Below, one piece after another: positions 11,883 to 23,140 of a stretch of DNA of 64,000 nt. The translations under genes and the position numbers were made by a program. Below the pieces are notes generated by a model. The model was not told the DNA's origin. It searched no databases and saw only the letters and a program-made list of their open reading frames with translations. Source of the stretch: Canna indica (lineage: Eukaryota; Streptophyta; Magnoliopsida; Zingiberales; Cannaceae); NCBI GenBank assembly GCA_034359265.1, contig CP136890.1, positions 36,519,001 to 36,583,000 on the forward strand. The letters run 5' to 3'. Each line of letters begins with the position of its first letter. Position 1 is the stretch's first letter.

Positions 11883-13294
11883 TACCGATCTTCAGGTTAA
11901 ACTACAACCTCCCCAATCCGCATCGTAGTATCCAACCAATTTAGATATTGGTTCAACCTTGTACATTTAGCCTAGCCCTGGTTCTCCTTTTAAATACTTC
12001 AAAATACCAATAGCAGCTTGTCAATGTGATTGTTTTGGCTTTTGACTGAATTGACTCAACAAGTGTACACTGAATACAATATCTAGCCTAGTTATTGTTA
12101 TGTACAATAACTTGCCAATTAACTTCTGATACATGCTGTTATCAGTCAAAAATTTATCCTCTTCAGTTTCTTTATTGTCAAGCTTAGTTTTCATTTGCAT
12201 TGGAGTTTCTCTAAGCTTGCAATCTCTTAGATTATATTCAACTAGGATATCCAATATATTCTTTCTCTGACATACATGGATTCCCCTTGTATCTCTAAAG
12301 ACTTCTAAGCCTAGAAAGTATGTTAGTCTTCCAATGTCTTTGATACTAAATTGTTTATTCAGTTTCCTTTTCAAGCATGAAATTTCATTATCAAATTGTC
12401 CCTGTCAAGATAATGTCATCAACATACACCAATATGACAGTTATCTCACTTTTTCCCCTTTCTTAGTGAACATACAAGGATCTGACATGCTTTGATTATA
12501 GCCTAACAAGCTGAAATTTGAAGTTAGTTTATGGTACCATTGCCTTCCTACTTGCTTGAGGTCGTAAATTGAATTTATAAGTCCGCAAACTTTTCCATCA
12601 CTTGGGTTGCCAAAACCAGGTGGTTTATCCATATATACTTCCTCTTCTAAAGTATCATGTAAGTTTGCATTGTTGATATCCAACCGATGCAACACCCAAC
12701 CTTTAGAAACTGCTACAGCCAATAAGGCTCTTATTGTGGACATTCTCGAAACTTATGCGAAGGTTTCATGGTAGTCAATACGCTCAACCCGAGTGAAACC
12801 TTTAGCCACCAATCTGGATTTGTATTTTTCAACTTTTCCTTCTAGATTAAACTTGGTACGATATACCCACTTGCAGTTTATTATTTTCTTTCCCTGTGGC
12901 AACTCACACAATTTCCATGTATTGTTAGCAGTTAAAGCATTTAATTCATGCTGCATTGATTCTATCCAAATAAGAATTTTAGAAGCAGCTTCATAGGAAA
13001 TGGGATCAGTGCATGTATCAATCATGCTAAGAAAAGCTTGATATTTGGTAGACAATCTAGTTGGGTTGATGTATTTTTCAATGGGATAGGATGTAGTTTT
13101 TTCAATTGGTTTGGGTCTTGGTTTCATGAGGGAATTATTGCATTGATAATCTATGAGCATCGGAATTACTGGTTTTCTAGTGATCCAATTACTTCTCCTA
13201 ACTAGGATTTGAACTGACTTTGGAATGCCATCACCACTTGATGCACTACACTCAATTTTCTCTTCTTTATCACCCTCACATGTTTTAATATCTT
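11883..13294 (-). pseudogene. Copia host element, reverse transcriptase and start of RNase H
   Basis: Minus-strand copia pol. From the right: linker and RT start (13294-12753; WIESMQHELNAL, NTWKLCELPQGKK, CKWVYRTKFN); RT middle (12743-12441; HRLDINNANLHDTLEEEVYM, PPGF, YDLKQVGRQWY); the catalytic YVDD near 12420; RT end (12374-12021; DIGRLTYFLGLEV, MYQKLIGKLLYI); and an RNase H start YYDADWGGC (about 11905-11935) running to 11883. Frameshifts and stops separate the blocks. This is the 3' part of the element whose other pieces lie at 18585-19034, 35570-35621 and 49013-50575. Its reading frame (GED then IKTCEGDKEE) closes when the insertion 13295-18584 is removed. Confidence 0.85.
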
Positions 13295-14430
13295 TGTTGT
13301 TCAAATACCCACACTAGAAAGGGGGTTGGATAGTGTTGGGTTAAAGCTATGTTCAATTCAATTTATTTTTAATTCGATTCAGAATGCAACCAAATTGATG
13401 TGCAACTAATTTCCGATGCTTGACAAGTATGAATAGCAAGTAATAGCAATCAAACAAGGCAATACAAACACAAATAATTATAGTGGTTCGGCCAACTGTC
13501 TACTCCACTACCTTGGCTCCTCATCAAGGATTTTTAACCAACACCTTTATAGATAATGTGTTTTCCTTTAAATACAACCGAGGACTCGCTTCTCAGCCCT
13601 TTGAGAATGCATCAAACCTATTCACCTAGGCAAAACACAATTCTACAAAGAAAACCCTAAGGTGTTTAACCTAGCACACCTAGCAAACTAACAATGGAAA
13701 CCTAGTTCAATAACAAGGAAAATAACAACAAATGAGCTAAGAATTAAACCACACAAGTGAGCTCCCTTGCAAAGCCTCCAACTCATCAAGATGTAGAGCT
13801 TGAAGTGAAGCCGGAGTTGAGGCGGAAAGAATGCTTCGGGTAGATGAACGATCGTCGAAGCTTGCACGATGAAATCCACTTGGAAAGGCTCAAAAATACT
13901 CTAGGAGATCTTCAATGATTGGTTAAAAAACTTTTAGAGGGCTGGTGAGGGGGTATTTATAACCCCTTACTCAGCAGCTCCACCCAACGAGCATTTCTTT
14001 GCCCATTGGGGACGTTCGATCGCTTGCTAGTCGGTTGTTGATCGACCGACCGATCGACTGAAGACATTTTGCTACTTTCGGGCAGAATTCGGTCGACGGA
14101 CCAGTCAACCTGGGTTGAGGCTATTTTTTCTAGCTTTCTTCTTGCATTCTTTGTTTCTGGGTTCCATTACCGAGTTTGGACTTTGATAACATTACAATTT
14201 GGCTTGGAATATATTCCTAGAGTCATATTACATGAAATCTATTCCTAACTCTAGATTTTCTACTCAATCGACAATGAAGCCATTTTTGCTGATTTTTGGT
14301 ATTTCTCCGAATGAACTTCGCGCGCGATCTTAACCTCAACCTGAGATCAAACACTTGATAAATTCCTTAAAATAAATTTGTTATCATCAAAATCAAGATG
14401 ATGACCAAGGTTGAAAACCTTAGGCCAACA
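13295..14430 (-). repeat. 3' LTR of gag-only element copy 1
   Basis: About 1.13 kb, matching 17388-18584 with scattered differences. Contains the minus-strand TATA-like AGGGGTTATAAATACCCCC around 13949-13967 and, just upstream of it, a cluster of palindromic GGTCGACCGA/CGATCG words (14030-14100). Confidence 0.85.
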
Positions 14431-14445
14431 TTCTCCCTCTTTTTG

Positions 14446-15902
14446 ATGATGATAAACTTCTCAATAAATACATTAAGAAATTTATCAACAAGTATAACAT
14501 TTCATCAAGTGAATGTATAATACTCCCCCTATCAACATCTATATCTAGAATAAACTCCCCCTAACTATATACATGTCTATGTCTAGATTCTTCTCCCCCT
14601 TTTGGCATCAATCAAAAAGGGCAGAAGTTAAGCACTTCTAGACTTCCCTTAAATTACACAATAACAATATTTAAGCATGCATGTTATCAAGATATGTGAA
14701 GAGGGTTAAACATAGTCGATTATAATAATAAACACAAGTGTCAAGATAGGTCAAGAGGGTTAAACACAGTCGATTATGGGAAATCCAAAAAGCATTTACT
14801 TGATAAAGACAAAGTTCCTGATTTTTAATAAATATGAACCCAAAATCATATAAAGTTGAATTTTCAATGAAACTTTTTGAGACTTTTTTAGCGGAACTAG
14901 ATTTTTCAAGCAAAGTGCAGAAACAATAATTTTCAAAAATTAATTTTTTGCATTTTTTTAAAATCGCTGAAATTTCCGATTTAACATTTTATCGACAAAT
15001 ACTCATTTTTCACAATAATTTTTAATTTTGATCAAACTTGTATATGACTAAGATATGATCATTTTAATCATATATATACAAAGTTTGAATTACTGGAAAA
15101 AGTCTCAAAGATTACTCAAATGACTTGGCACAATTTCGATTAAAAAGTAACATTATATATCAAGAAATTGTCTACAAGTCATTTTCCTAAATACTCATGA
15201 ATTTTCATATAGACACAATAAAGTACTTTATCAAGAGCAAGGTGCAAGAGTTTCTACATGAGGTATCATACAACATGGTGCAAAGATGAATCTACTACCT
15301 CATAGAACTTTCAAGTATTTAGCATGTGTTCTCTAAAACATTTGCCTCCTAATCAATGCTCAACTTGCAAGTAATTAAATCATAAATAGCACAATAGACA
15401 TTTTCTTACTTAGCAAGTTTATAAACTAGATAGCAAAGGAAAGTCAAGATTATTTCTCAAAATCAAGTTTTGCTAACTAGTGAAGATTTATTTTTCAAGA
15501 TACAATCAAAATGAATCAAAGAGATCTCAAGAAGTGAAAAGATTTTAAAATTGAGATCTCAAACCCTTCCTAAGGTTGAAAACCAACACGGCCATAATTA
15601 GCCAAGGTTTCAAAACCAAATATTGTATAAACCTATTATAGGTCATAAATGGCCTCCAAAGAGACCGAAAATAAAATGAAAATGTTTAAATTTAAACTTG
15701 ATACCACAAAGATTTTAATCAAAGATAAACACATGGTGAATCAAGTATCAACTGACTATTAAATAAAACACATTCACAAGTCATCAAACTCCAATAGTAA
15801 TGTAGGCAAGAATAGAGTTAGGAGTTGATACCGATCATATTTGTCACAAAGTTGCAATCAAATTAATATCTTTTTCTTTAATTTCCAAGCAACTTCAAGC
15901 CA
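14446..15902. other. Non-coding 3' internal region of gag-only element copy 1
   Basis: AT-rich DNA where pol would be expected. No integrase, RT or RNase H motif is recognisable on either strand. A conserved stretch around 15545-15680 resembles, in inverted order, 44860-45010 of the second copy. Confidence 0.6.
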
Positions 15903-17331
15903 TCAATGTGTCTTCATTTGAGTGGTGTCTCCCTCTATATTTAAGGATGAAAACTTTAGTACCCAAATTTCTTTGGGTCCTTGGGGGTTAGAAACTTTTG
16001 GAACCCAAAGTGATTTAGCATTGGGGTTCCTTTTTAAGACATAATCCCTAATCATATGTTCATACATGCCACAACATAGACAATGACCCTTAAATCTAGT
16101 AGATGCATGAGGATGGACATGAAGGTGTGGATGAGCATGGGAAGATACTTTAGAAGATTTTTCATGAGAGGCATGGGCATACATATTTTTCATTTTATCA
16201 TTTAATGAAAGCAACTCATTCTTTAATGATAGCACGCCAACATTCAAAATTTCAATTTGTAAGCATAATGTGGCATTTTCTATTTTCAATGAGTCATTCA
16301 AATTTTGTAGATTTACATTTTTCTTTTCTAAGGAACTTTTATCATTTTCCAAGCATTCAATTTTTCTTTTTAAGTCATTACAAGAGAGCAAGAAATCATC
16401 ATTTTATTGATCTAATAACTTATTTTCCTTTCTAAATTCCTTAAATCTTTTTTCTAATAACATTAAATTCTTCATACATATGCTCAATTTCATTTTCTAA
16501 TTCTATATGAGTAAAAACATTTTCGCCTATAATAATACTGGGTACCTTATTGTCCTTTGTCATGAAACAAAGGTTGACATTTTTCTTTGAGCTTTCTTCG
16601 TGGTACTCGGATTCTTCATTCTCCGATGATGATGATGATGATGAAGTCCTATCACCAAATGATGCTTTTAAGGCAATATTCTTGCCTTTGGGGGCATCTT
16701 CCTTCTTTTTTGCCTTCATTTGGATCTCATGGGTCACAAGTGATCCAATGAGTTCGGTGAGCTTCATGGTGCCAAGATTCTTGGCCTCCATGATAGCAAC
16801 CACCTTTGGCTCCCATGCTTTGGGAAGTGATCGAAGAAGCTTCCTCACTTTTTCTTCCTCTTGTATGTCCCTTTCAAGGTTAGTTAAAGCATTCATAATA
16901 TTTTGAAAATGGGCATACATTTAATCTATTTTCTCATGAGTATGCATTTTAAAGAGTTCATAGATGCATAAGAAAATTTATTTTAGACTCTTTAAGTTGG
17001 GAGTTCCCTCATGAGTAGTTTCTAAAATAGTCCAAATATCAAAAGCAGATTTACAACATGATATTCTATTAAATTCATTTATGGATAAACCACAATGTAA
17101 TGCATTCATTGCTTTGGCATTTGAATTAAACAATTTGATCTCTTCTTGAGATCAATCATCCATGCTCTTGGAGGGTGGCTCATAATAAACATGAATAGTT
17201 CTCCAAACATCTAATCATAGGGATTGCAAGAAAATACTCATCCTAGTTTTCCAATAGGAATAATTGTTTCCATCAAAAAGAGGAGGTGCATGAGTTGAAA
17301 ACCCTTGACCTAGTGTGATACTAGAATCCAT
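15903..17331 (-). pseudogene. Gag of the gag-only LTR element, copy 1
   Basis: Copia-type gag with UBN2/DUF4219-like features. The start is an ATG at 17331-17329, 40 bp inside the PBS; it begins MDSSITLGQGF and has LFDGNNYSYWKTRM, the pattern that opens many plant copia gags. In-frame stops occur in the first 400 bp. The block 16920-16441 carries RKLLRSLPKAWEPKV, a serine-rich acidic linker and a coiled coil. The block 16391-15903 continues the coiled coil, then a His-rich segment and a damaged zinc knuckle (CLCCGMYEHMIRDY, last Cys lost) before WVPK repeats. The gag resembles that of SIRE/Maximus-type copia elements, but no pol follows. Confidence 0.78.
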
Positions 17332-17370
17332 AAGTGTAGGTTAGATGGTTAAACTTAAACCTACACCCTT

Positions 17371-17382
17371 GCTCTGATACCA
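17371..17382 (-). promoter_or_regulatory. Primer-binding site, initiator tRNA-Met type
   Basis: TGGTATCAGAGC on the minus strand, a few bases from the inner end of the 5' LTR of copy 1. Confidence 0.85.
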
Positions 17383-17387
17383 AATAT

Positions 17388-18584
17388 TGTTCAAATACCC
17401 ACACTAGAAGGGGGGTTGAACAGTGTTGGGTTAAAGCTATGTTCAATTCAATTTCTTTTTAATTCAATTTTGAATGCAACCATATTGATGTGCAACATAT
17501 TTATGATGTTTGACAAGTATGAATAGAAAGTAATAGCAATCAAAATAGGCAATACAAACATAAATAGTTATAGTGGTTCGGCCAATCGCCTACTCCACTA
17601 CCTTGGCACCTCACCAAGGATTTCTAACCAACACCTTTATAGATAATATGTTTTCCTTTAAATACAACCGAGGACTCGCTTCTCAACCCTTTGAGAATGC
17701 CTCAAACCTATTCACCTAGACAAAACGCAATTCTACAAAGGAAATCCTAAGGTGTTTAACCTAGCACACCTAGCAAGCTAACAATGGAAACCTAGTTCAA
17801 TAACAAGAAAACTAACAACAAATGAGCTAAAAATTAAACCACACAAGTGAGCTCCCTTGAAAAGCCTCCAAAGCCTCCAACTCGTCAAGATGTAGAGCTC
17901 GAAGTGAAGCCGGAGTTGAGGCGGAAATAATGCTTCGAGTAGATGAACGATTGTCGAAGCTTACGCGATGAAATCCACTTAGGAAGGCTCAAAAACACTC
18001 TAGGATATCTTCAATGAATGGTTAAAAAACTTTTAGAGGGCTGGTGCGGGGTATTTATAACCCCTCACTCAGTAGCTCCACCCAACGGGCGTATTTCTGC
18101 CCGTTGGGGATGCCCGGTCGCTTGCGGGTCAGTCGTTGGTCGACCAACCGATCGACCGCTGAGTGACCAAAGGCAATCTAGCAGTTTCAGGCAATATTCG
18201 GTCGACCGAACAATCGATCGAATTGGCCTCTGCTAGTTTTTGACCTCATTTGGTCGACCGAACCTGGGTTGAGGCTATTTTTTCCATCTTTCTTCTTGCG
18301 CACTTCATTTTCGGGTTCCATTACCGAGTTTGGACTTGGATAACATTACAATTTGGCTTGGGATATATTCCTAGAGCCATATTACATGAAATCTATTTCT
18401 AACTCTAGATTATCTACTCAATCGACTACGAAGCCATTTTTGCCGATTTTTGGTATTTTTCCGAATGAACTTCGCGCACGATCGTAACCTCAACCTGAGA
18501 TCAAACACTTGATAAATTCATTAGAATAAGTTTGTTATCCTCAAAATCAAAATGGTGACCAAGGTTGAAAATCTTAGACCAACA
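17388..18584 (-). repeat. 5' LTR of gag-only element copy 1
   Basis: About 1.2 kb. Contains the same minus-strand TTATAAATACCCC promoter-like motif (about 18049-18066) and the GGTCGACCGA-rich block (about 18115-18265) as its partner LTR. Confidence 0.85.
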
Positions 18585-19034
18585 ATCTTCACCTATCTCA
18601 TTTACTTTAGTGGTTGACAATACAGGTGAATTACTTGTCGGCATTGAAGTGGACTGTGGATGACAATGTTCTGAATGAGAAGTTTCAATGACATCAATGG
18701 TAGGAATTCGAATGGGAAATATTATTTTTTTGGTACTTCAGGATTGAATGGGAAGATATGTTCTACAAAGGTAATGTCTCTAGTATCAGTATAGAATTGG
18801 TCTTCAAGTCAAGTACTTTATAAGCCTTCCTTCCATATGGGTAACTAACCTGGGATCAAATTTTGCTCTCCCTTGCTTTACTTAATAGTGTTTGCATAGC
18901 ATAGGCAACCAAATGCCTTGAGATGCTTTAGACCGGGTGACTCATGATATAGCTCTTCATAAGGACTCCTATTGTTGATAATAGGACTTGGAAGTCGATT
19001 GATAAGGTATGTTGCTGTCAATATACACTCTCCC
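18585..19034 (-). pseudogene. Copia host element, integrase C-terminal part
   Basis: Minus-strand integrase tail: ECILTATYLINRLPSPIINN, SPYEELYHESPGLKHLKAFG, then GRKAYKVLDLK-like sequence and a degenerate linker to 18585. It joins in frame with SLKYQSKIPLKYWG at 35570-35621 once 19035-35569 is removed, and with the RT linker at 13289 once 13295-18584 is removed. Confidence 0.85.
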
Positions 19035-19185
19035 TTGGGGCTGTCCATGGGTCAAACCCGACCCAATGAACCCGAGAAATTGACCCAACCTGAATTAATC
19101 GGGTCGAGTCTCGAGTTTCAAGGTTTGGAACCCGATTACTCGAGACCCGAATCGATTACCCGATTAAAACTCTCGATAAAGATGC

Positions 19186-19390
19186 GGGCCGCGTCGGCCC
19201 GCATCTTCCCAAGAAGACGGGGCCACATGGCCTGTCTTCCTGGGAAGACACGAGCCACAGGCCGCGTGGCTCGCATCTTTCCAATAAGACGCAAGCCACG
19301 CAAGCTCGTGGCTAGCGTCTTCCCAATAAGACGCGAGCCACGCGGCCTGTGGCTCGCGTCTTCCCAAGAAGACAATTGGGAAGACACGTG
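19186..19390. repeat. Tandem array of GC-rich hairpin units inside the outer hAT element
   Basis: About five units of 35-42 bp. Each has an internal inverted repeat such as GCGAGCCACGCGG..TGTGGCTCGC, and units are joined by a second hairpin, GTCTTCCCAATAAGAC. GC-rich, unlike its surroundings. Confidence 0.7.
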
Positions 19391-19564
19391 AGATATAAAA
19401 AAAATTGATTTCTTTGTTATCTAATGGGTAAACTAACTACCCGATCTGATCTGACCCGATTTCGGGCGGGTCGGGTTCTAAAATTTTTACCTTAAAACCC
19501 GATCCGATTACTTGTTGGTTGGGTTGAGCCAATTTTTTCCTCACACTATAAAAAAATAGGGTAT

Positions 19565-19975
19565 CACCAACGGACTAAATCCGTTGGTAATACTCAAAAA
19601 TCCATTGGTAATCTATTACCAACGGATTATATATTGGTAAATACGTCAGTGTTGACCATGCTAGGTATTACCAATGGATATTATTATATCCGTTGGTAAC
19701 ACCAACGACAATTATTGTCTGTCGGTAACACCAACGGAAAATATTATCCGTTGGTAACACCAACGGATATCATCTCTGTTGGGAATACCAACTAATATCA
19801 TCTCCGTTTATACTAACAAAACACTGTTGAGATTACCAATGGAGTTCTTCGTTGGGAATACCAACAAAAATAGACGTCGGTATTATTCATATGTTCAACA
19901 ATGACATCCGTTGGTATTACCAACTGACATCTGTTGGTATTACCAACAGAGACATCCGTTGGTAATACATTTTAT
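19565..19975. repeat. Subterminal palindromic repeats, 3' end of outer CACTA
   Basis: More than ten copies of variants of CCGTTGGTAATACCAACGG, in both orientations, within 430 bp of the terminus. Confidence 0.85.
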
Positions 19976-20301
19976 AATTAAAATATTCATACCCATATGA
20001 ATTTTTATTTTCCTGTATACAACCTAGAAGGCAAATCACGTATCAAATTTCTTATTACCCAATCACAAATATATATATACAACAAGTCAAGAAAAAAAAC
20101 TCATATTTTCATAACCAAATAATAATGTCGTTTTCATAACCAAAACAACTAAGTACCGAGCATCTACAATCGAGTATATTATCAAATAAATACAAACCTT
20201 ACTAAAAGTCAAATCTTCCCTAACATCAACCGAATTGTGTAGTGCAAAATCATAACCAAATACAAATCCATTATCAACAAAATTAACAACCAACATGAAA
20301 A
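19976..20301. other. Non-coding CACTA sequence between subterminal repeats and TNPA-like exon
   Basis: No gene seen. Confidence 0.4.
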
Positions 20302-20544
20302 TCATAACCCAGGTGGAGGTGGAGGTGGAGGTGGAGGTGGAGGTGGAGTGGAAGCTGAAGGTGAATCTGTTGATTGCAAAGAGTTGACTGGAAAGCTGAG
20401 TTGTGTTAACATCAGCCAAAGTTGAGCTTCCACTTGTGCTTGTACTTGCAACTGCTCTTGTGATTGTTGTGATTGCATTGATGCTTCTAATTCAATAAAA
20501 AGACACCTTACACTTCCTAAAAGTGCTACAACAACAGTTGGCAT
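20302..20544 (-). pseudogene. TNPA/PTTA-like C-terminal exon of the outer CACTA
   Basis: Encodes a glutamine-rich coiled-coil-like segment (EASMQSQQSQEQLQVQAQVE), MLTQLSFPV, a serine-rich linker, twelve prolines and GL-stop. Matches the layout of the TNPA-like C-terminus at 10710-11087. It lies only 52 bp downstream of the last captured helicase exon (20597) on the same strand, so a chimeric transcript is possible. The more upstream PTTA exons are not seen in this copy. Confidence 0.55.
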
Positions 20545-20596
20545 ACAAAAAAATATGATTAAGTTTGTTTTTAATATTGTACAAATTGCTACTTAC

Positions 20597-22332
20597 CATT
20601 CTACCGAGTACCAAGTACATAAGAATCTTTTCAGGCCTGGTAATCTCTGGCATAATCTTCTTTTCAAGTTGAGCTACTTCAAGTTCCAGATTGTGATATT
20701 CAGCAAGTTCAGCCTATGCTATTACAAAAATAAATTTACTTCACATGAAAAAAGAGGAGAATGATTTCAGCTAAGACAAATTACCTCTCCAGAAGAATCA
20801 AGCAAAGCAGCTTCATGCTCCAATTTAGAAATCCTTTGCCCCATATCTGGTAATGCCTGAATTGAATAATTAAATTATCTAACTAAGATGAGAAATGCTA
20901 AGTCAAATTCAGTATTAACTAGAAATATAAATGACAACCTTCTCATACTGAAATTGATGAAATGAATTTTTAATGACATGCTCAGCTGTAAATTTGCCTT
21001 CGGCACGGCTCATCAAATTCAAGATCGAGTAATAGCTTAATCTAAATGTACTGACCAATGGAGCAGGTTTACCTAACACCATGTCCTTGAGAACATTCAT
21101 TTCCATCGGAAAGGAAGACAAAAATAAAATTTTTGACAATCAAAATACCAATGAGCATTAAATAAACACTACAATGATTTATCCCTAGTCTTACCCATGC
21201 CACCATTTGCTCTCCAACTATAAAGAGGCATTCAAAAGATAAGAACTTGTGGCCAGCATTCACAGAAAAAGTACATATATTAGGCTCTTAGCATTCTTTT
21301 CTAATATTAAGTTCCTTCGTATTGCAAAATTTTCTATCTTGAGAATGGAAGCAATGAATACATGTTACAGTGTTATTCATTATGCTCTACAAAATAGTGA
21401 GTTAGTTTAGGAACGTCAGATAGAATTAACTTATCAAATAATGATTTTTCTTTTGTAGATTTTAAAATCAACAAACATCCCCTAAGTTCTTGTAAGAAGA
21501 TATATGTTATGCTACCATTAATGATTAATCTATGAGTGATTATTAGCTCTAAGCACTTTCAACACTTTCTATGAGTAGTTTCAAGTATTCAAGTATACTA
21601 AAGCTTCTCCTGCTGCAACAACTTATGAAGGGCTAAAATAGCATGAAATTTGTAAAAGCATATTTTACCTTTTCATTAACCATTATCACACATATACCAC
21701 GCTCATCTTTTCCACGATGTCTAGCTCTCCCACTCATCTATACAAGTAAACAATATGGAATGGGAAAGAATAATTCATAAGTATACCATGAAAAGTTCTA
21801 GAAATGAAGTTATTAATTGCAATAACACTGTTCTTTAATATTAATCATATTTTAGAATTCATTTTTCATGCATTCTGTATAATTTTCTTTGGTTCCATTG
21901 TAAAGTGAATATGAAAATTCTCTTACCTATATATATTCACAAGATCCAATGTACCGATTACTATCACCATCCCATTTCTTAATAGCTGTAAAGACAACTA
22001 TTTTTGCTGGCATATTTAGTCCCATAGAGAATTGTGAATCAATTAAAAAGAATACATATAAAAATCCATCCACTTCAATATAGTGATGATTACCGGATAA
22101 ATGTTTTTAAATTAAATAACAACTGTAAGCTAGATATTGCAGAATTCCCCACCAATGGATATTCTCTTAATCCAAATAGCATATTTCTAGTTGCCACATA
22201 AGAAGTTACTGAGTCACAATTTATTTGGAGAAGTTGTATTAAAAGAGATGAAAAATAAAGTTAAAAATAATAAGTATTTAAGAAAGCAAAACATATAGTT
22301 TCAGTAGCAAAAAGGGCTTTCACAAGTCCTTC
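20597..22332 (-). pseudogene. Captured MTR4/HEN2-like DExH RNA helicase exons (3' set)
   Basis: Exons of a Ski2-like nuclear-exosome RNA helicase (MTR4/HEN2 family), in gene order on the minus strand: 22332-22297 (EGLVKALFATET); 22031-21927 (FSMGLNMPAKIVVFTAIKKW, then CEYI and TAG where the family has Gln); 21737-21669 (MSGRARHRGKDERGICVIMV, motif VI with Gly to Arg/His changes); about 21106-20939 (LKDMVLGKPAPLVSTFRLSY, FTAEHVIKNSFHQFQYEK); 20856-20785 (ALPDMGQRISKLEHEAALLD); 20713-20597 (AELAEYHNLELEVAQLEKKI, ILMYLVLGRM). Most donors and acceptors are intact, but two exon borders have lost the AG or GT. Introns are retained, so the capture was from genomic DNA. Upstream exon at 33709-33935. 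Confidence 0.85.
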
Positions 22333-22699
22333 CTGAAAAAAAATAAAAAGAGCATCAAACACAGGAAATGTACCGCTAGAAAAACCATTTAATACCTTGA
22401 AAATTATCATCTTTGATTTCTATTAAGTATGAAAAGGCTGACGTTTCACTTTTAGGGATATAAGAATACAATTTCATTGTGAACAAACAAATGCTTTACA
22501 ATATTTCAGTTTGCAAATTTAAGCATGAACTATTTATAACACGGCTTTGAATATTTTCTCCATAATTAGCATAGACTGGCTCAAAATAGAGGTGGCAACG
22601 GGCCATGCCTGGGCCGGCCCAGCCCGGGGCAGGCCCGAAGGTGCAGCGGGCAAGCCCAGCCCGCCCAGTCGGGCTTGGGCCGGGCCAAGATCAGGCCGG

Positions 22700-22780
22700 C
22701 CCAAAAATTAAGTATTTAATTTAAATTTTTAAAGATTTAAATTTAAATTTTTAAAGATTTAAATTTAAATTTTAAAAATT
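22700..22780. repeat. AT-rich tandem repeat (about 22 bp x 3)
   Basis: Repeats of TTTAAATTTAAATTTTTAAAGA close to the left end of the inner hAT element. Confidence 0.6.
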
Positions 22781-23059
22781 AATGGTTACGGGTGAGTTTT
22801 AAACTTAGACCTCTAATTTTATTTTAGATAGCTTAACCATTGTACTAAGCTTTATTATATATTTTTTAACATATTTTCTATATGTAACATTGTAACGTCA
22901 TACAAATTAATAAAAAGATTTTTAAAAAACTCAACTAAATTTTTATTTATCTTTAATACAAAAATATTCATCCACTAATAAAATAATTTTTTTTAATATT
23001 ATAATAGACCGCACCTTAAAAGATTGCCTACGTACCTTCTCACCACAAGAAAAAACATA

Positions 23060-23140
23060 GTATCACCAACGGATTTATTACCAACGGATTCAATTTGTTG
23101 GTATTACCAACAAAATTACCAATGGATAAAAAATTGGTTG
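23060..23140. repeat. Subterminal palindromic repeats, 5' end of inner CACTA
   Basis: Several variants of TTGGTATTACCAACGG, fewer than at the 3' end. Confidence 0.75.

Larger units (their letters stand above)
13295..18584 (-). mobile_element. Gag-only LTR retrotransposon (TR-GAG-like), copy 1
   Basis: Complete element flanked by the 5-bp duplication ATCTT (13290-13294 and 18585-18589). Minus orientation: the 5' LTR is about 17388-18584 and the 3' LTR about 13295-14430; both read TGTTGG...CAA CA on the minus strand. The primer-binding site TGGTATCAGAGC (initiator tRNA-Met type) is on the minus strand at 17371-17382, and a purine tract AAAAAGAGGGAGAA adjoins the 3' LTR at 14431-14445. Only a gag is present between the LTRs. 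No protease, integrase or RT is seen in the remaining 1.5 kb. It inserted in the copia pol linker. Confidence 0.85.

Noticed and set aside
20597..22332. A functional RNA helicase gene
   Set aside because: Only C-terminal-half exons are present, with a stop at the EYIQ position, damaged motif VI and lost splice sites, all inside CACTA ends.
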